Origin: Clostridiales bacterium
Lineage (GTDB): Bacteria; Bacillota; Clostridia; Lachnospirales; Lachnospiraceae
Length of the DNA: 64,000 nucleotides
Direction of reading: 5' to 3'
NCBI GenBank assembly: GCA_012839295.1
Contig: DUNO01000065.1
Span: forward strand, 1 to 64,000
Part shown: in pieces, positions 8,024 to 16,142 of the stretch
How positions within the stretch are numbered: the stretch's first letter is position 1
Layout of the letters: every line of letters begins with the position of its first letter
Translations under genes and position numbers: made by a program
The notes under the pieces: generated by a model
Database searches by the model: none
Told to the model about the DNA's origin: nothing
Seen by the model: the letters and a program-made list of their open reading frames with translations, nothing else

Positions 8024-9731
8024 GTTAACCACCATAAGAACAAGAATTATTTTATTATTTATCATAGTTGCAATTTTCCAAATTGCAGTTACTGCAGTTT
8101 TTGCTGTTACACAATTAAAACCGCATATTACGAACACCTATATCCGACATCAGTCACAGATGTCGAAGGCATTGTTCTGGCAGCTGATTAATGAAAAGTC
8201 AAAAATGGAGAATTATTCGGTTAATATTATTGGAGATTCTGAAATTCAGGATTTCTTTCATCAGGCCAATAAACGAAGTAAAGAGGAATACACGCCGGGG
8301 ATGACAACAAATCTTAGAAACAGAATTCTTTCCTATACGGAAAATGACAATATGATTAAAGCAATCTATCTGGTCGATAATAATAATCTTGTCTATAGTA
8401 ATTATATGAACCGGGCCGTAGTTAACTTTATCAATAATAAAATTGATGTGGCAGCAAGCCAGAAAGGCAGACCTGTCTGGGATACGGATTACAATGGGAA
8501 GGATGTTATTATGTACCGGGCGGTGAATAATACCACCACGGACTTAACTAAAAAAGTCGGAGCCATATTTATGGTCATCGATTTAAAAATATTTACCGAT
8601 ACCTTGAACCGGTTTTCGTTAGACACAAATCAAAAATATGTATTACTGAGTAAGGACGAACGGATGAAGGTTGGTGACTTGGAAGCCCTCCAAGTGTTGG
8701 GCACATCAGAAGAAGAATTTCTGTACCATAATGAAGAATATCTTAAAAATTATAATGATAATAAAGATTGGGCAATCTTTGCATGGGTCAATAAAAGTGC
8801 GGTATATCGCCCGGTATATGTCATATTAAGAATTCTCCTGATTGAAATTATGGCCCTTATGATATTGACTATTGGTCTGATTATATTTTTATCCGGACGA
8901 ATAACGAAACCAATTGCAGATATCAGCCGCGCCATGCGCCAGATGGGAAAAGGAAATATTGGAATTAATATTCCGGTAACAAGTAACGATGAGTTTGGCG
9001 GTCTGGCTGAAACTATGAATCGAATGTCAAAGCGCATTGAAGAACTGGTAGTAAAAATCAAAGAGGACCAGAGAAACCTAAGATCACTGGAATTAAAAGC
9101 AATGCAGTATCAGATCAATCCGCATTTTTTATATAATACACTAGATTCCGTTCACATGTTTGCACGCAAAAATAATGATATCCAGAGCTCCGAACTTGTG
9201 ATTGCTTTATCCAACTTTTTTCGTATCAGCCTAAATCATGGTCATGAATTTATCAAGTTGGCAGATGAGGTACAGCATGCGGTTTATTATCTGGAAATAC
9301 AAAACATCCGTTTCCGGAAAGAATTTGAATGGAAGGTATTAGTAGAGGAAGGACTGGAGAATCTTTCAGTCCTAAAATTTATATTACAGCCCTTAGTGGA
9401 GAACAGCTTAACCCATGGGATCAGGAATGTTACCTATAAAGGCCGTATCTGGCTGAAGATCTATAAAAATGATTCTAAGATTGTATTTGAAATAAAAGAT
9501 AACGGTATCGGCATACTTCCCGACAGATTAGAAGAATTAAGAAAAAGTATTGAGGAAGAAGATAAGGAAACTGACCTTAATAAAGGCGGTTTTGGAATGC
9601 GGAACGTACACCAGCGCTTGAAGATATTTTATGGGGATGAAGCCGGACTTCACATAGACAGCGAATGGGAGGAAGGAACAACGATATCCTTTCAAATTCA
9701 TTATGACATGTGTATATCTTATAATGAATAA
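8004..9731 (+). CDS. Sensor histidine kinase, YesM type
   Basis: A 575-residue membrane kinase. One membrane segment lies at about residues 10-30, an extracellular sensor region follows, and a second segment near 280-305 leads into a HAMP linker (RITKPIADISRAMRQMGKG). The phospho-acceptor motif QINPHFLYNTLDSV and the ATP-binding boxes VENSLTHGI and DNGIG identify the His_kinase family paired with YesN regulators. I chose ATG 8004 (MIIKKFKLTT), which has GGGAAAAG upstream and overlaps the regulator by 20 bp; an earlier in-frame ATG at 7950 would add 18 residues that only translate regulator sequence. Confidence 0.92.
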   Translation: MIIKKFKLTTIRTRIILLFIIVAIFQIAVTAVFAVTQLKPHITNTYIRHQSQMSKALFWQLINEKSKMENYSVNIIGDSEIQDFFHQANKRSKEEYTPGMTTNLRNRILSYTENDNMIKAIYLVDNNNLVYSNYMNRAVVNFINNKIDVAASQKGRPVWDTDYNGKDVIMYRAVNNTTTDLTKKVGAIFMVIDLKIFTDTLNRFSLDTNQKYVLLSKDERMKVGDLEALQVLGTSEEEFLYHNEEYLKNYNDNKDWAIFAWVNKSAVYRPVYVILRILLIEIMALMILTIGLIIFLSGRITKPIADISRAMRQMGKGNIGINIPVTSNDEFGGLAETMNRMSKRIEELVVKIKEDQRNLRSLELKAMQYQINPHFLYNTLDSVHMFARKNNDIQSSELVIALSNFFRISLNHGHEFIKLADEVQHAVYYLEIQNIRFRKEFEWKVLVEEGLENLSVLKFILQPLVENSLTHGIRNVTYKGRIWLKIYKNDSKIVFEIKDNGIGILPDRLEELRKSIEEEDKETDLNKGGFGMRNVHQRLKIFYGDEAGLHIDSEWEEGTTISFQIHYDMCISYNE

Positions 9732-9890
9732 ATAAAACCTAGTGCGTTTTGGATTGATTTTGTACCTTCCTATTATTTATAAATAATTAATGAAAGGCAG
9801 CAGGTTTAGCTGTGGTTAATATATAGAAAAAGTGAATCCGGAATACAAGAATATTATAATTTTGAAAATAATTGGTTTAGCTATTAAGTA

Positions 9891-9919
9891 TTTACGTTTC
9901 AAATGTGTTGTGATACAAT
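9891..9919 (+). promoter_or_regulatory. Candidate promoter of the DUF1700 gene
   Basis: TTTACG (9891-9896), a 17-bp spacer and TACAAT (9914-9919) preceded by TGTGA, an extended -10 arrangement. It lies about 27 bp before the start codon. Confidence 0.5.
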
Positions 9920-9945
9920 AGCGCAAAGGAGGCTGACAGCAGCAC

Positions 9946-10419
9946 ATGGATAAAAGAGAGTTTCTTGAAGGTTTAAGTCAGGCATTAGACGGTGAAGTAA
10001 ATCCGGAGGTCATAGAGGAAAATATCCGGTATTATGATCAATACATTGCTTCTGGATCTTCAGAAGAAGAAAGGATTCTAAAGGAATTAGGTAACCCTCG
10101 GTTAATAGCGAAAACAATTATAGAAGCAGAGAAGGCGACAAAGGAAAAATATCATTTTAACGGTTCCTCCCAAGGATACCATGGCCATCCCCCGGAAAGG
10201 GAAGAGACCTATAGGGAGCAGGAAAATGATAACCTTGGACAAACAAACATATATACAAATTTGACCTGGTGGCAGAAAATACTATTGGTGCTAATTCTTA
10301 TCGTATTTCTTATTGTACTTTTCTTCATTGGAAGGATAGTAATTGGATTCATAATAGCATTCGCCGTACCGATCATTTTAGTTTTATTAGTCTTTGCCTT
10401 ATTCAGGAAACGGAAGTAA
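9946..10419 (+). CDS. DUF1700/HAAS domain membrane protein
   Basis: A 157-residue protein. Residues 1-65 form the helical DUF1700 (HAAS) region, with the typical YYDQYIASG...EERILKELGNPRLIAKTI pattern; a charged linker follows and about residues 105-150 are strongly hydrophobic, enough for one long or two short membrane segments. The family is often encoded beside PadR-type regulators and is thought to relay envelope signals, but no PadR gene is present here. Start ATG has AAAGGAGG 13 bp upstream. It appears to be a single-gene unit with its own promoter and terminator. Confidence 0.8.
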   Translation: MDKREFLEGLSQALDGEVNPEVIEENIRYYDQYIASGSSEEERILKELGNPRLIAKTIIEAEKATKEKYHFNGSSQGYHGHPPEREETYREQENDNLGQTNIYTNLTWWQKILLVLILIVFLIVLFFIGRIVIGFIIAFAVPIILVLLVFALFRKRK

Positions 10420-10435
10420 TCCGTTTCCTTTTTTT
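10406..10435 (+). terminator. Terminator of the DUF1700 gene
   Basis: A perfect 9-bp stem GGAAACGGA/TCCGTTTCC with a 5-nt loop is followed by seven Ts. The stem begins inside the last codons and the loop contains the stop codon. Confidence 0.93.
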
Positions 10436-10440
10436 AAAAT

Positions 10441-10475
10441 GAAACGACCGCAAGGGGGAGCCAAGCGGTCGTTTC
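10441..10475. repeat. Perfect 11-bp inverted repeat without T tract
   Basis: GAAACGACCGC (10441-10451) and its exact complement (10465-10475) flank a 13-nt G-rich loop. No run of T follows on either strand, and it sits 5 bp after a complete terminator, so it is not the obvious terminator of either neighbour. The rest of the 303-bp gap up to the next gene is AT-rich; a second, imperfect hairpin (GCAACGAG/CTCGTGC) lies at about 10513-10531. Confidence 0.7.
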
Positions 10476-10630
10476 GATGAGGGGAGTATAAATAATTAAT
10501 AAGGGGTTATATGCAACGAGTTTCCTCGTGCACTTACTAATTATAATATAAATGCTATTATTATGCAATAATTATATTTATAATAATATCGCAAAAAATT
10601 ATTTGTAGATAATTGTGGTTTCATGAATAG

Positions 10631-10659
10631 AAATATAAATGATGGGCGATGCATAATTG
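10631..10659 (+). promoter_or_regulatory. Possible sporulation-type promoter (sigma-E/K-like)
   Basis: AAATATA (10631-10637), a 14-bp spacer and CATAATTG (10652-10659) resemble the ATA and CATA boxes of mother-cell sigma factors. The match is partial and the site lies about 64 bp before the Asn-rich protein gene. Confidence 0.25.
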
Positions 10660-10722
10660 AATTTAAATAGTAAATAATAAGGCTTGTAATATAAATTATA
10701 TCTCAATGATAGGAGGCTATTT

Positions 10723-11004
10723 ATGACAAGCAGTAATAATTCTCAGAATAACAACAATAATCAGACTTCAAATGTGAGAAATACAACAAGTAGGAACAAC
10801 ACAAGTAACGCCAATAACAATAATTCCAGCAGGAATGCCAACACCAGCGGCTATACAACAGGCAGCAGCCGCAATGCATCAGATGTGAGATGCGAAGATA
10901 ATACTTCCAGGAATTCAACATCCCGCAATGACGCATCAAGGGATTCTTCCAGAAATAATACGGGCAATAGATTCAGGGATATGGAAGACGAAGGAAATTA
11001 TTAA
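10723..11004 (+). CDS. Asn/Ser-rich low-complexity small protein
   Basis: A 93-residue protein made almost only of Asn, Ser, Thr, Arg and Asp, with Asn runs at residues 5-13 and 27-35 and repeated SRN and TSRN units (for example TTSRNNTSNANNNN). It has one Cys, no hydrophobic segment and no signal peptide. GATAGGAGGC 8 bp before the ATG and a strong terminator after the stop show that it is a real gene despite its composition. I do not recognise the family. Low-complexity Asn-rich proteins of this size occur among spore-coat-associated proteins in Clostridia, so a sporulation role is possible but is only inference. Confidence 0.75.
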   Translation: MTSSNNSQNNNNNQTSNVRNTTSRNNTSNANNNNSSRNANTSGYTTGSSRNASDVRCEDNTSRNSTSRNDASRDSSRNNTGNRFRDMEDEGNY

Positions 11005-11019
11005 TCATAGGCCTTACGG

Positions 11020-11058
11020 GAAGACTGATGTAAATATTGCATCAGTCTTCTTTTTTTT
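11020..11058 (+). terminator. Terminator of the Asn-rich protein gene
   Basis: A perfect 11-bp stem GAAGACTGATG/CATCAGTCTTC with a 9-nt loop is followed by eight Ts. Confidence 0.95.
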
Positions 11059-11202
11059 CCATTATATAAGAAAAATATTTCTATTCCGCGATATCAAATG
11101 TCACCACTTTCGAATATGATATACTATGGGGAAGCAAAACCATCTTCCTTCTGAAAATTTATATGGAAGTACAATTGACGTAGAGGTGGTGACAGTAAAG
11201 GA

Positions 11203-11511
11203 ATGCCGTTCGAAACAATCCGTACCAATGATATCTTAAAATATATAGGAAAAGAAAATGTTATGATTATAGATTTGAGAGATAGGGAAGATTATGATAA
11301 AGGTCACATTCCAACTGCTGTAAATATACCTTATGATGACCTGGAGGAGGAAAAGTACTACCTGGACCGCAATAATCTGCTGATCTTTTATTGTGACCGT
11401 GGAAATGTAAGCCTGATGGCCGCCAGGGATCTGATGAAGGATGGCTATAATATGAAAAGTCTCTATGGCGGAATTCGTGCCTACCGTGGGAAATTAGATC
11501 GTAACAGATAG
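11203..11511 (+). CDS. Rhodanese-like domain protein
   Basis: A 102-residue single-domain rhodanese. The conserved opening MIIDLRDREDYDKGHIPTA, the catalytic loop with Cys near residue 64 in FYCDRGNVS, and the end GGIRAYRGKL match the family, whose members carry a persulfide on the Cys for sulfur transfer. No membrane segment. The start ATG has GAGGTGGT about 14 bp upstream, a slightly long spacing. It precedes the rRNA methyltransferase gene by about 100 bp; no functional link is evident. Confidence 0.85.
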   Translation: MPFETIRTNDILKYIGKENVMIIDLRDREDYDKGHIPTAVNIPYDDLEEEKYYLDRNNLLIFYCDRGNVSLMAARDLMKDGYNMKSLYGGIRAYRGKLDRNR

Positions 11512-11612
11512 AAATCTTCATTGACTAGATACGAAAAGAGCTTTACAATATCAGGTACAGAAGTTAAAACCACTTAGGAAAAGAAGAATGCGAAGAACGC
11601 TTGGAGGTATGA

Positions 11613-12767
11613 ATGAACCGATATGAATATGTCTCACCCTGCCACTTTGGTCTGGAGGCTGTGCTCAAAAGAGAGCTTATGGACCTGGGATGTGAAATAA
11701 TAAAGGTGGAAGATGGAAAGGTTAGCTACGCAGGTGATGCGGGCACCTGCGCCAAGGCCAATATGTTTTTAAGAACAACGGAACGTGTCCTGCTCAAAGT
11801 CGGTTCCTTTAAGGCGGAAACCTTTGATGAATTATTTGAAAAGACAAAGGCGCTGCCTTGGGAAGAATATCTCCCGAAGGAGGCCAAATTTTGGGTTGCC
11901 AAGGCGAATTCAGTAAACAGTAAATTATTCAGCCCCTCGGATATCCAATCGATTATGAAAAAAGCAATCGTGGAACGGATGAAGCTGAAATATAAAGTAG
12001 ACTGGTTTGAGGAACAGGGGGCATCTTACCCCCTGCGCGTTACAATTATGAAGGATGAGGTAACCGTATGTATAGATACCTCAGGGGAATCGCTCCATAA
12101 AAGAGGATACCGCAGGCTTACCAGCAAGGCGCCGATCACTGAGACCTTGGCGGCCGCATTAATTATGTTAACCCCCTGGAATAAGGACAGAATTCTTGTA
12201 GATCCCTTTTGCGGAAGCGGCACGATACCGATTGAAGCAGCGCTGATAGGGGCAAAGATTGCTCCGGGCATCCAGCGTAATTTTCTGGCAGAAACCTGGG
12301 AAGGGATGTTTCCTGATGATATCTGGCGCCGTGTCAGGGAAGAAGCAAATGACATCCGGGAAAGGGATGTGGAAATGTCGATTCAGGGCTTTGACCTGGA
12401 CGGTGACATTATTAAGGCGGCAAGGCAGAACGCCAGATGGGCAGGGGTGGAACCCTATATTCATTTCCAGCAGAAGCCCTTATGTGAATTGAGCAACAGT
12501 AAAAAATATGGATTTATTATTACGAATCCGCCTTACGGGGAACGTCTGGAGGATAAGAAGGAGCTCCCTGCTTTATATAAGGAGATGGGAAAGGCATTTG
12601 GCAACCTCGATTCCTGGTCCTATTATATTATTACTTCCTATGAGGATGCCCAGAAATATATAGGCAGGCAGGCGGATAAGAACCGGAAGATTTATAATGG
12701 AATGATGAAAACCTATTTTTATCAGTATATGGGGCCGAAACCGCCGAAACAGAAGCCAATTCAATAG
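11613..12767 (+). CDS. RlmL-type 23S rRNA guanine-N2 methyltransferase (THUMP domain)
   Basis: A 384-residue protein. The N-terminal region (about 1-155) contains a ferredoxin-like fold and THUMP RNA-binding domain. The methyltransferase half carries the SAM-binding DPFCGSGTIPIEAA near residue 198 and the catalytic NPPYGERL near 308. Its size matches the Firmicutes YpsC/COG0116 proteins, which correspond to the methyltransferase domain of E. coli RlmL that makes m2G2445. GGAGG lies 7 bp before the ATG. A terminator follows. Substrate position is inferred from the family. Confidence 0.88.
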   Translation: MNRYEYVSPCHFGLEAVLKRELMDLGCEIIKVEDGKVSYAGDAGTCAKANMFLRTTERVLLKVGSFKAETFDELFEKTKALPWEEYLPKEAKFWVAKANSVNSKLFSPSDIQSIMKKAIVERMKLKYKVDWFEEQGASYPLRVTIMKDEVTVCIDTSGESLHKRGYRRLTSKAPITETLAAALIMLTPWNKDRILVDPFCGSGTIPIEAALIGAKIAPGIQRNFLAETWEGMFPDDIWRRVREEANDIRERDVEMSIQGFDLDGDIIKAARQNARWAGVEPYIHFQQKPLCELSNSKKYGFIITNPPYGERLEDKKELPALYKEMGKAFGNLDSWSYYIITSYEDAQKYIGRQADKNRKIYNGMMKTYFYQYMGPKPPKQKPIQ

Positions 12768-12778
12768 GTAGATTAATA

Positions 12779-12823
12779 AAAAGATGTTATGGCATTGACT
12801 TATTATTCCATAACATCTTTTTT
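12779..12823 (+). terminator. Terminator after the rRNA methyltransferase gene
   Basis: AAAGATGTTATGG (12780-12792) pairs with CCATAACATCTTT (12808-12820), with T residues continuing after the stem. Confidence 0.9.
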
Positions 12824-13002
12824 ATAATGGCGTACTCTACGTCCCTCAGGGATATAATCCATATAAGGTTCCATAAATCTACAAAATCATATAGAATACC
12901 GCAAAAAATCATTGAGAATATAGAGATATTATTATATAATAAATGCTATATTAAGAATTCGTGTAGAAATATATACAAAAAACATGGTAATGGGGGGAAT
13001 GT

Positions 13003-14307
13003 ATGGATAAGGCACTTTTAAGAAAAACAGCAATGCAGAGTGTAGCTTTAATGATTGCAGTAGTCGTATTATCTTATTCCATGAACAATTACCATACGAT
13101 TGTGATGGCAGCCAGCTCCTTTATTAGTTCCGGGTCTGAACCTACGAAGGCGGTGGTGCAAGGGAAAGTAAGTGCTAAAGCGGCGGGTGGCGGTAACCTG
13201 CTGGCCGCAGGCCTGATGGAGCATTTACGGGAAGAGCCTGCTGATATACCCATTACTGATGTGGCAAGCCTGAAGCTTCATATTAATGAGGCGGTATTGG
13301 ATCAGCTTGGGGACAATTTTCTTGCAATCAGGAAGCCAAAGGGCGGACAGTTATCGATGGAGTTGACGGATCTATATATCAAGCACAGCATACGGCTTGA
13401 CTTTTCGGGAGTTTCAGATCCGGAACTGACAAGCTCCATGGTATACCGGGTCAGGGGGGATAAGCTGTTTAAGGATGATCCGCTTTACACGGAAGTCATA
13501 AGCTATGAAGAGCAGGATGACACCGGCGGGAAGGAACAGGTTATAACCAGGGACTATGGGGAAGATCTAAGCCATGGCATAACCATAGCAACAAAGCAGG
13601 AGCCAGATTCAAAGCAATATTCGGTACAGCTGCTGCTTGAGCTGGATACTGTTTATGCATATACTGTTTTTGAAGATAGTGCTTATTATTACATAAGCCT
13701 AAAGAAGCCGTCGGAAGCTTACGATAAAATCCTTGTAATAGATCCAGGGCACGGAGGAAAGGATGCAGGAGCGGTAGCAAGGAACAATAAGGATTATGAG
13801 AAGGATATTAACCTTGGAATCGCACTGGAATTGAAGAAACTGTTAGACCAGCAGAATATAAAGGTTTATTATACAAGGACGGGAAATGATACGGTGTTCC
13901 TAAGACCGCGGTCCAATTTGGCCAATGCGGTGGATTGTGATTATTTTATTAGTATTCACTGTAATTCCAACTCTGTAAGCTACCCCAATGGCACCGAGGT
14001 ACTTTTTCATGATGCCAGGGTAAAGGGTGTGTCAAATAGGGACTTAGCGGATTTATTTTCAGAGGAGCTGTCAAAAGCGATCCCCTTAAAGAAAAAAGGT
14101 TCCATTGAAAAGAACCCGGAGGATATCTTCATTATGGGCCAGGCAAAGGTGCCGATGGTGCTGCTTGAGGTTGGATATCTTTCAAATTCAGGCGATTTGG
14201 ATTACCTGTTGGATCAGGAGAACCAAAAAGCTGTTGCCCAGGGAATTTATAATGGCATCCTGCGGGCTTATGAGGAGCTTCCGGCAGCGGGGCAGGAGGA
14301 GAACTGA
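13003..14307 (+). CDS. N-acetylmuramoyl-L-alanine amidase (Amidase_3)
   Basis: A 434-residue cell-wall hydrolase. Residues 1-35 contain an N-terminal hydrophobic segment (VALMIAVVVLSYSM) that acts as a membrane anchor or signal. A 200-residue middle region resembles an AMIN-like beta domain. The catalytic domain (about 243-425) begins at ILVIDPGHGGKDAGA with the zinc His, and includes SIHCNSN and the Glu in MVLLEVGYLSN. It cleaves the amide bond between MurNAc and the stem peptide. GGGGGGAA precedes the ATG. It could serve in vegetative wall turnover or sporulation; nothing here decides. Confidence 0.92.
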   Translation: MDKALLRKTAMQSVALMIAVVVLSYSMNNYHTIVMAASSFISSGSEPTKAVVQGKVSAKAAGGGNLLAAGLMEHLREEPADIPITDVASLKLHINEAVLDQLGDNFLAIRKPKGGQLSMELTDLYIKHSIRLDFSGVSDPELTSSMVYRVRGDKLFKDDPLYTEVISYEEQDDTGGKEQVITRDYGEDLSHGITIATKQEPDSKQYSVQLLLELDTVYAYTVFEDSAYYYISLKKPSEAYDKILVIDPGHGGKDAGAVARNNKDYEKDINLGIALELKKLLDQQNIKVYYTRTGNDTVFLRPRSNLANAVDCDYFISIHCNSNSVSYPNGTEVLFHDARVKGVSNRDLADLFSEELSKAIPLKKKGSIEKNPEDIFIMGQAKVPMVLLEVGYLSNSGDLDYLLDQENQKAVAQGIYNGILRAYEELPAAGQEEN

Positions 14308-14341
14308 GCTTCTTATGACGGGAGCTTCAAGGGTTTAGGCA

Positions 14342-14384
14342 GTGAGGTGGACAGGAGTGCCTCTATATCCACCGCGTTAGTGTT
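14342..14384. repeat. Short relative of the 26.8-kb inverted-repeat element
   Basis: This 43-bp stretch starts GTGAGGTGGACAGGAGTG and ends CACCGCGTTAGTGTTT. On the minus strand the element at 26824-26964 starts GTGAGGTGAATAGGAGTG and ends CACCGCGTTAGTGTT. The centre of the long element is missing here, and a short GGTGGA/TCCACC hairpin remains. It lies in the 141-bp gap between the amidase and RdgB genes. Confidence 0.6.
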
Positions 14385-14448
14385 TGTTAGTGTTTACTAT
14401 AAGAAGGCTTTTGTTGGGGAATAATAGATTTTGACTGGAGATTTATGT

Positions 14449-15042
14449 ATGAAGAAGGTAATATTTGCGACCTCAAATGAAGGAAAGATGAGGGAGATCA
14501 GGGAGATACTGAAGGATCTGGAGATAGAGCTGCTCTCCCTGAAGGAGGCCGGGCTGGATTTAGAGATCGAGGAGAATGGCACGACCTTTGAAGAAAATGC
14601 GATTATAAAGGCAAAATACGTGATGGAGCTGACCGGTGAGATAGTATTGGCAGACGATTCTGGCCTGGAAGTGGACTACATGGACAAGGCACCGGGAGTA
14701 TATTCTGCAAGGTTTCTTGGGGAAGACACTTCATACGACATAAAGAACCAATATATCATTGATAAACTGGCTGCAGCGAAGGATGAAGAAAGGACTGCAA
14801 GGTTTGTGTGCGTCATTGCAGCTGCATTCCCGAATGACGGGATCGTAACACGCAGGGCTGATATTGAAGGTGTTATTGCAAAAGAAATAGTGGGCGAAAA
14901 TGGTTTTGGCTATGACCCTATCTTCTTTGTAAACGAGTATAATTGTACAACAGCGCAGTTGGACCCAGAGCAAAAAAATGCCATCAGCCATCGGGGAAAA
15001 GCATTAAATGCAATGAAGGAAGTAATTAAGGAATATCTATAG
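14449..15042 (+). CDS. rdgB: XTP/dITP diphosphatase (RdgB/HAM1 family)
   Basis: A 197-residue nucleoside-triphosphate pyrophosphatase that removes ITP, dITP and XTP from the nucleotide pool. It opens with the signature FATSNEGKMREI, carries the catalytic ADDSGLEVD near residue 68, and ends with the conserved FGYDPIF and SHRGKALNAM motifs. ATG 14449 has CTGGAG 9 bp upstream; an in-frame TTG at 14431 would place that ribosome site inside the gene and is unlikely. The following phosphodiesterase gene is the usual neighbour in Clostridia. Confidence 0.95.
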   Translation: MKKVIFATSNEGKMREIREILKDLEIELLSLKEAGLDLEIEENGTTFEENAIIKAKYVMELTGEIVLADDSGLEVDYMDKAPGVYSARFLGEDTSYDIKNQYIIDKLAAAKDEERTARFVCVIAAAFPNDGIVTRRADIEGVIAKEIVGENGFGYDPIFFVNEYNCTTAQLDPEQKNAISHRGKALNAMKEVIKEYL

Positions 15043-15075
15043 GGTTAATTTCGCAGGAGCGCTGTTGGGGGTGAG

Positions 15076-15093
15076 TCCTCCAAAAATAGGAGA
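15076..15093 (+). promoter_or_regulatory. RBS-proximal TCCTCC/AGGAGA hairpin
   Basis: TCCTCC, five A residues and TAGGAGA lie just before the phosphodiesterase ATG at 15099. The AGGAG that serves as ribosome site can pair with the CCTCC in front of it. The same module recurs before genes at 18293 and 20395. Confidence 0.6.
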
Positions 15094-15098
15094 CTTGG

Positions 15099-15593
15099 AT
15101 GAAAGTTTTAATAGTTAGTGATACCCATGGAAGGAACTATAATTTGCTGCGGACCGTAGAACGGGTCAGTCCCATTGATCTGCTGATCCATCTAGGAGAC
15201 TATGACGGCGGAGAAGACTATATCATGTCAGTAACGCCGTGCCGGACGGAGATGGTCTCTGGTAACAATGATTTCTTTAACGGATTGCCAAAGGAAAAAG
15301 TTATTCAGATTGGAAAATACACTGTCCTGCTAACTCATGGACATCGCTATGGCGTTTATTACACCACTCAGGACATCAAACGAGAGGCTGCAAAGTATAA
15401 AGCCAATATTGTGATGTTTGGGCATACCCATGTGCCTATGATAGACCTCAGTGAGGAGGTATGGGCTATTAATCCCGGGAGCCTGGGCTTACCCCGGCAA
15501 AACAACCATATTCCCACCTTCATTATTATGGATATTGACTCTGAGGGAAATGCACATTTTACCTTAAACTACTACCAGGAAGCGGAGGGGTGA
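15099..15593 (+). CDS. YfcE/MJ0936-type metallophosphoesterase
   Basis: A 164-residue calcineurin-like phosphodiesterase. The metal ligands are visible in SDTHGR (residue 7 on), GDYDGG, SGNNDF, LTHGHRYGV and FGHTHVP. The family hydrolyses phosphodiesters in vitro, but a physiological substrate is not established. It lies 56 bp after rdgB, and the pair is often found together. The ribosome site AGGAG is part of a small inverted repeat. Confidence 0.9.
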   Translation: MKVLIVSDTHGRNYNLLRTVERVSPIDLLIHLGDYDGGEDYIMSVTPCRTEMVSGNNDFFNGLPKEKVIQIGKYTVLLTHGHRYGVYYTTQDIKREAAKYKANIVMFGHTHVPMIDLSEEVWAINPGSLGLPRQNNHIPTFIIMDIDSEGNAHFTLNYYQEAEG

Positions 15594-15612
15594 CAGGGAG
15601 TGAATTGAATTA

Positions 15613-15644
15613 ATTGTACAAAAATTATAAGAAAAATGTACAAT
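15613..15644. repeat. 8-bp perfect dyad upstream of the second tRNA cluster
   Basis: ATTGTACA (15613-15620) and TGTACAAT (15637-15644) are separated by 16 AT-rich bases. No T tract follows the second arm. It ends about 43 bp before the tRNA promoter and could be an operator or a weak terminator for the preceding gene. Confidence 0.35.
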
Positions 15645-15686
15645 GTTGCGAATTATTGAAAATGCACAAAAAGTTTAAAAAAGTGG

Positions 15687-15715
15687 TTGACATATCCCCT
15701 ATGCTATTATATAAT
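15687..15715 (+). promoter_or_regulatory. Consensus sigma-A promoter of the second tRNA cluster
   Basis: A perfect TTGACA (15687-15692), a 17-bp spacer and a perfect TATAAT (15710-15715). Transcription should begin near 15722. Perfect boxes suit a stable-RNA operon. Confidence 0.9.
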
Positions 15716-15721
15716 AATTCT

Positions 15722-15855
15722 TGCGTCACGGCGGAAACGAGAACAAGCCCTGAAAACACTTTAGTAGCGTAAGGTAAGGCCAAGGTGCTAAGCCAGCGGT
15801 CAAGTGGAGACGGAAGCTCGTAAATTGATTTGGGATAAAAATCAAAGGACAATAA
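15722..15855 (+). ncRNA. Unidentified leader of the second tRNA operon
   Basis: About 130 nt lie between the predicted transcription start and tRNA-Pro. The stretch is richer in GC than typical intergenic sequence here. It contains pairing options such as ACGAG (about 15737) with CTCGT (about 15818), and ATTGATTT with AAATCAAA-like sequence near 15826-15847. No tRNA, known riboswitch or ORF with a ribosome site is evident. It may simply be a processed 5' leader. Confidence 0.3.
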
Positions 15856-15930
15856 CGGGGTGTGGCTCAGCTTGGCTAGAGTGCTTGATTTGGGATCAAG
15901 AGGTCGCAGGTTCGAATCCTGTCACCCCGA
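15856..15930 (+). tRNA. tRNA-Pro (TGG)
   Basis: A cloverleaf with acceptor CGGGGTG/CACCCCG, anticodon loop TTTGGGA in a CTTGA/TCAAG stem and T-loop GGTTCGAAT. First gene of the second cluster. No encoded CCA. Confidence 0.95.
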
Positions 15931-16018
15931 TTAAGTAACCGCTTTTAAGAGAAGCCGTTGCTCCCGAATAAAAAAGCAGGCAGTTACGCAATATAACAAA
16001 ATAGAATAGTAATTATAT

Positions 16019-16089
16019 GCGGGTGTAGTTCAATGGTAGAACACTAGCCTTCCAAGCTAGATACGTGGGTTCGATTCCCATCACCCGCT
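16019..16089 (+). tRNA. tRNA-Gly (TCC)
   Basis: A 71-nt cloverleaf with acceptor GCGGGTG/CACCCGC, anticodon loop CTTCCAA in a CTAGC/GCTAG stem and T-loop GGTTCGATT. Discriminator T. No encoded CCA. Confidence 0.95.
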
Positions 16090-16142
16090 TGATATTTGAA
16101 AAGGAAAAAGTAAGCTCTTTTCCAAGGATATCACGTCATAAT

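Noticed and set aside
12827-13021. 64-codon frame before the amidase gene
   Set aside because: It starts inside a terminator, has no ribosome site and overlaps the amidase start.
15722-15855. c-di-GMP or SRP-type RNA before tRNA-Pro
   Set aside because: Conserved core blocks of those RNAs could not be matched, so no class was assigned.
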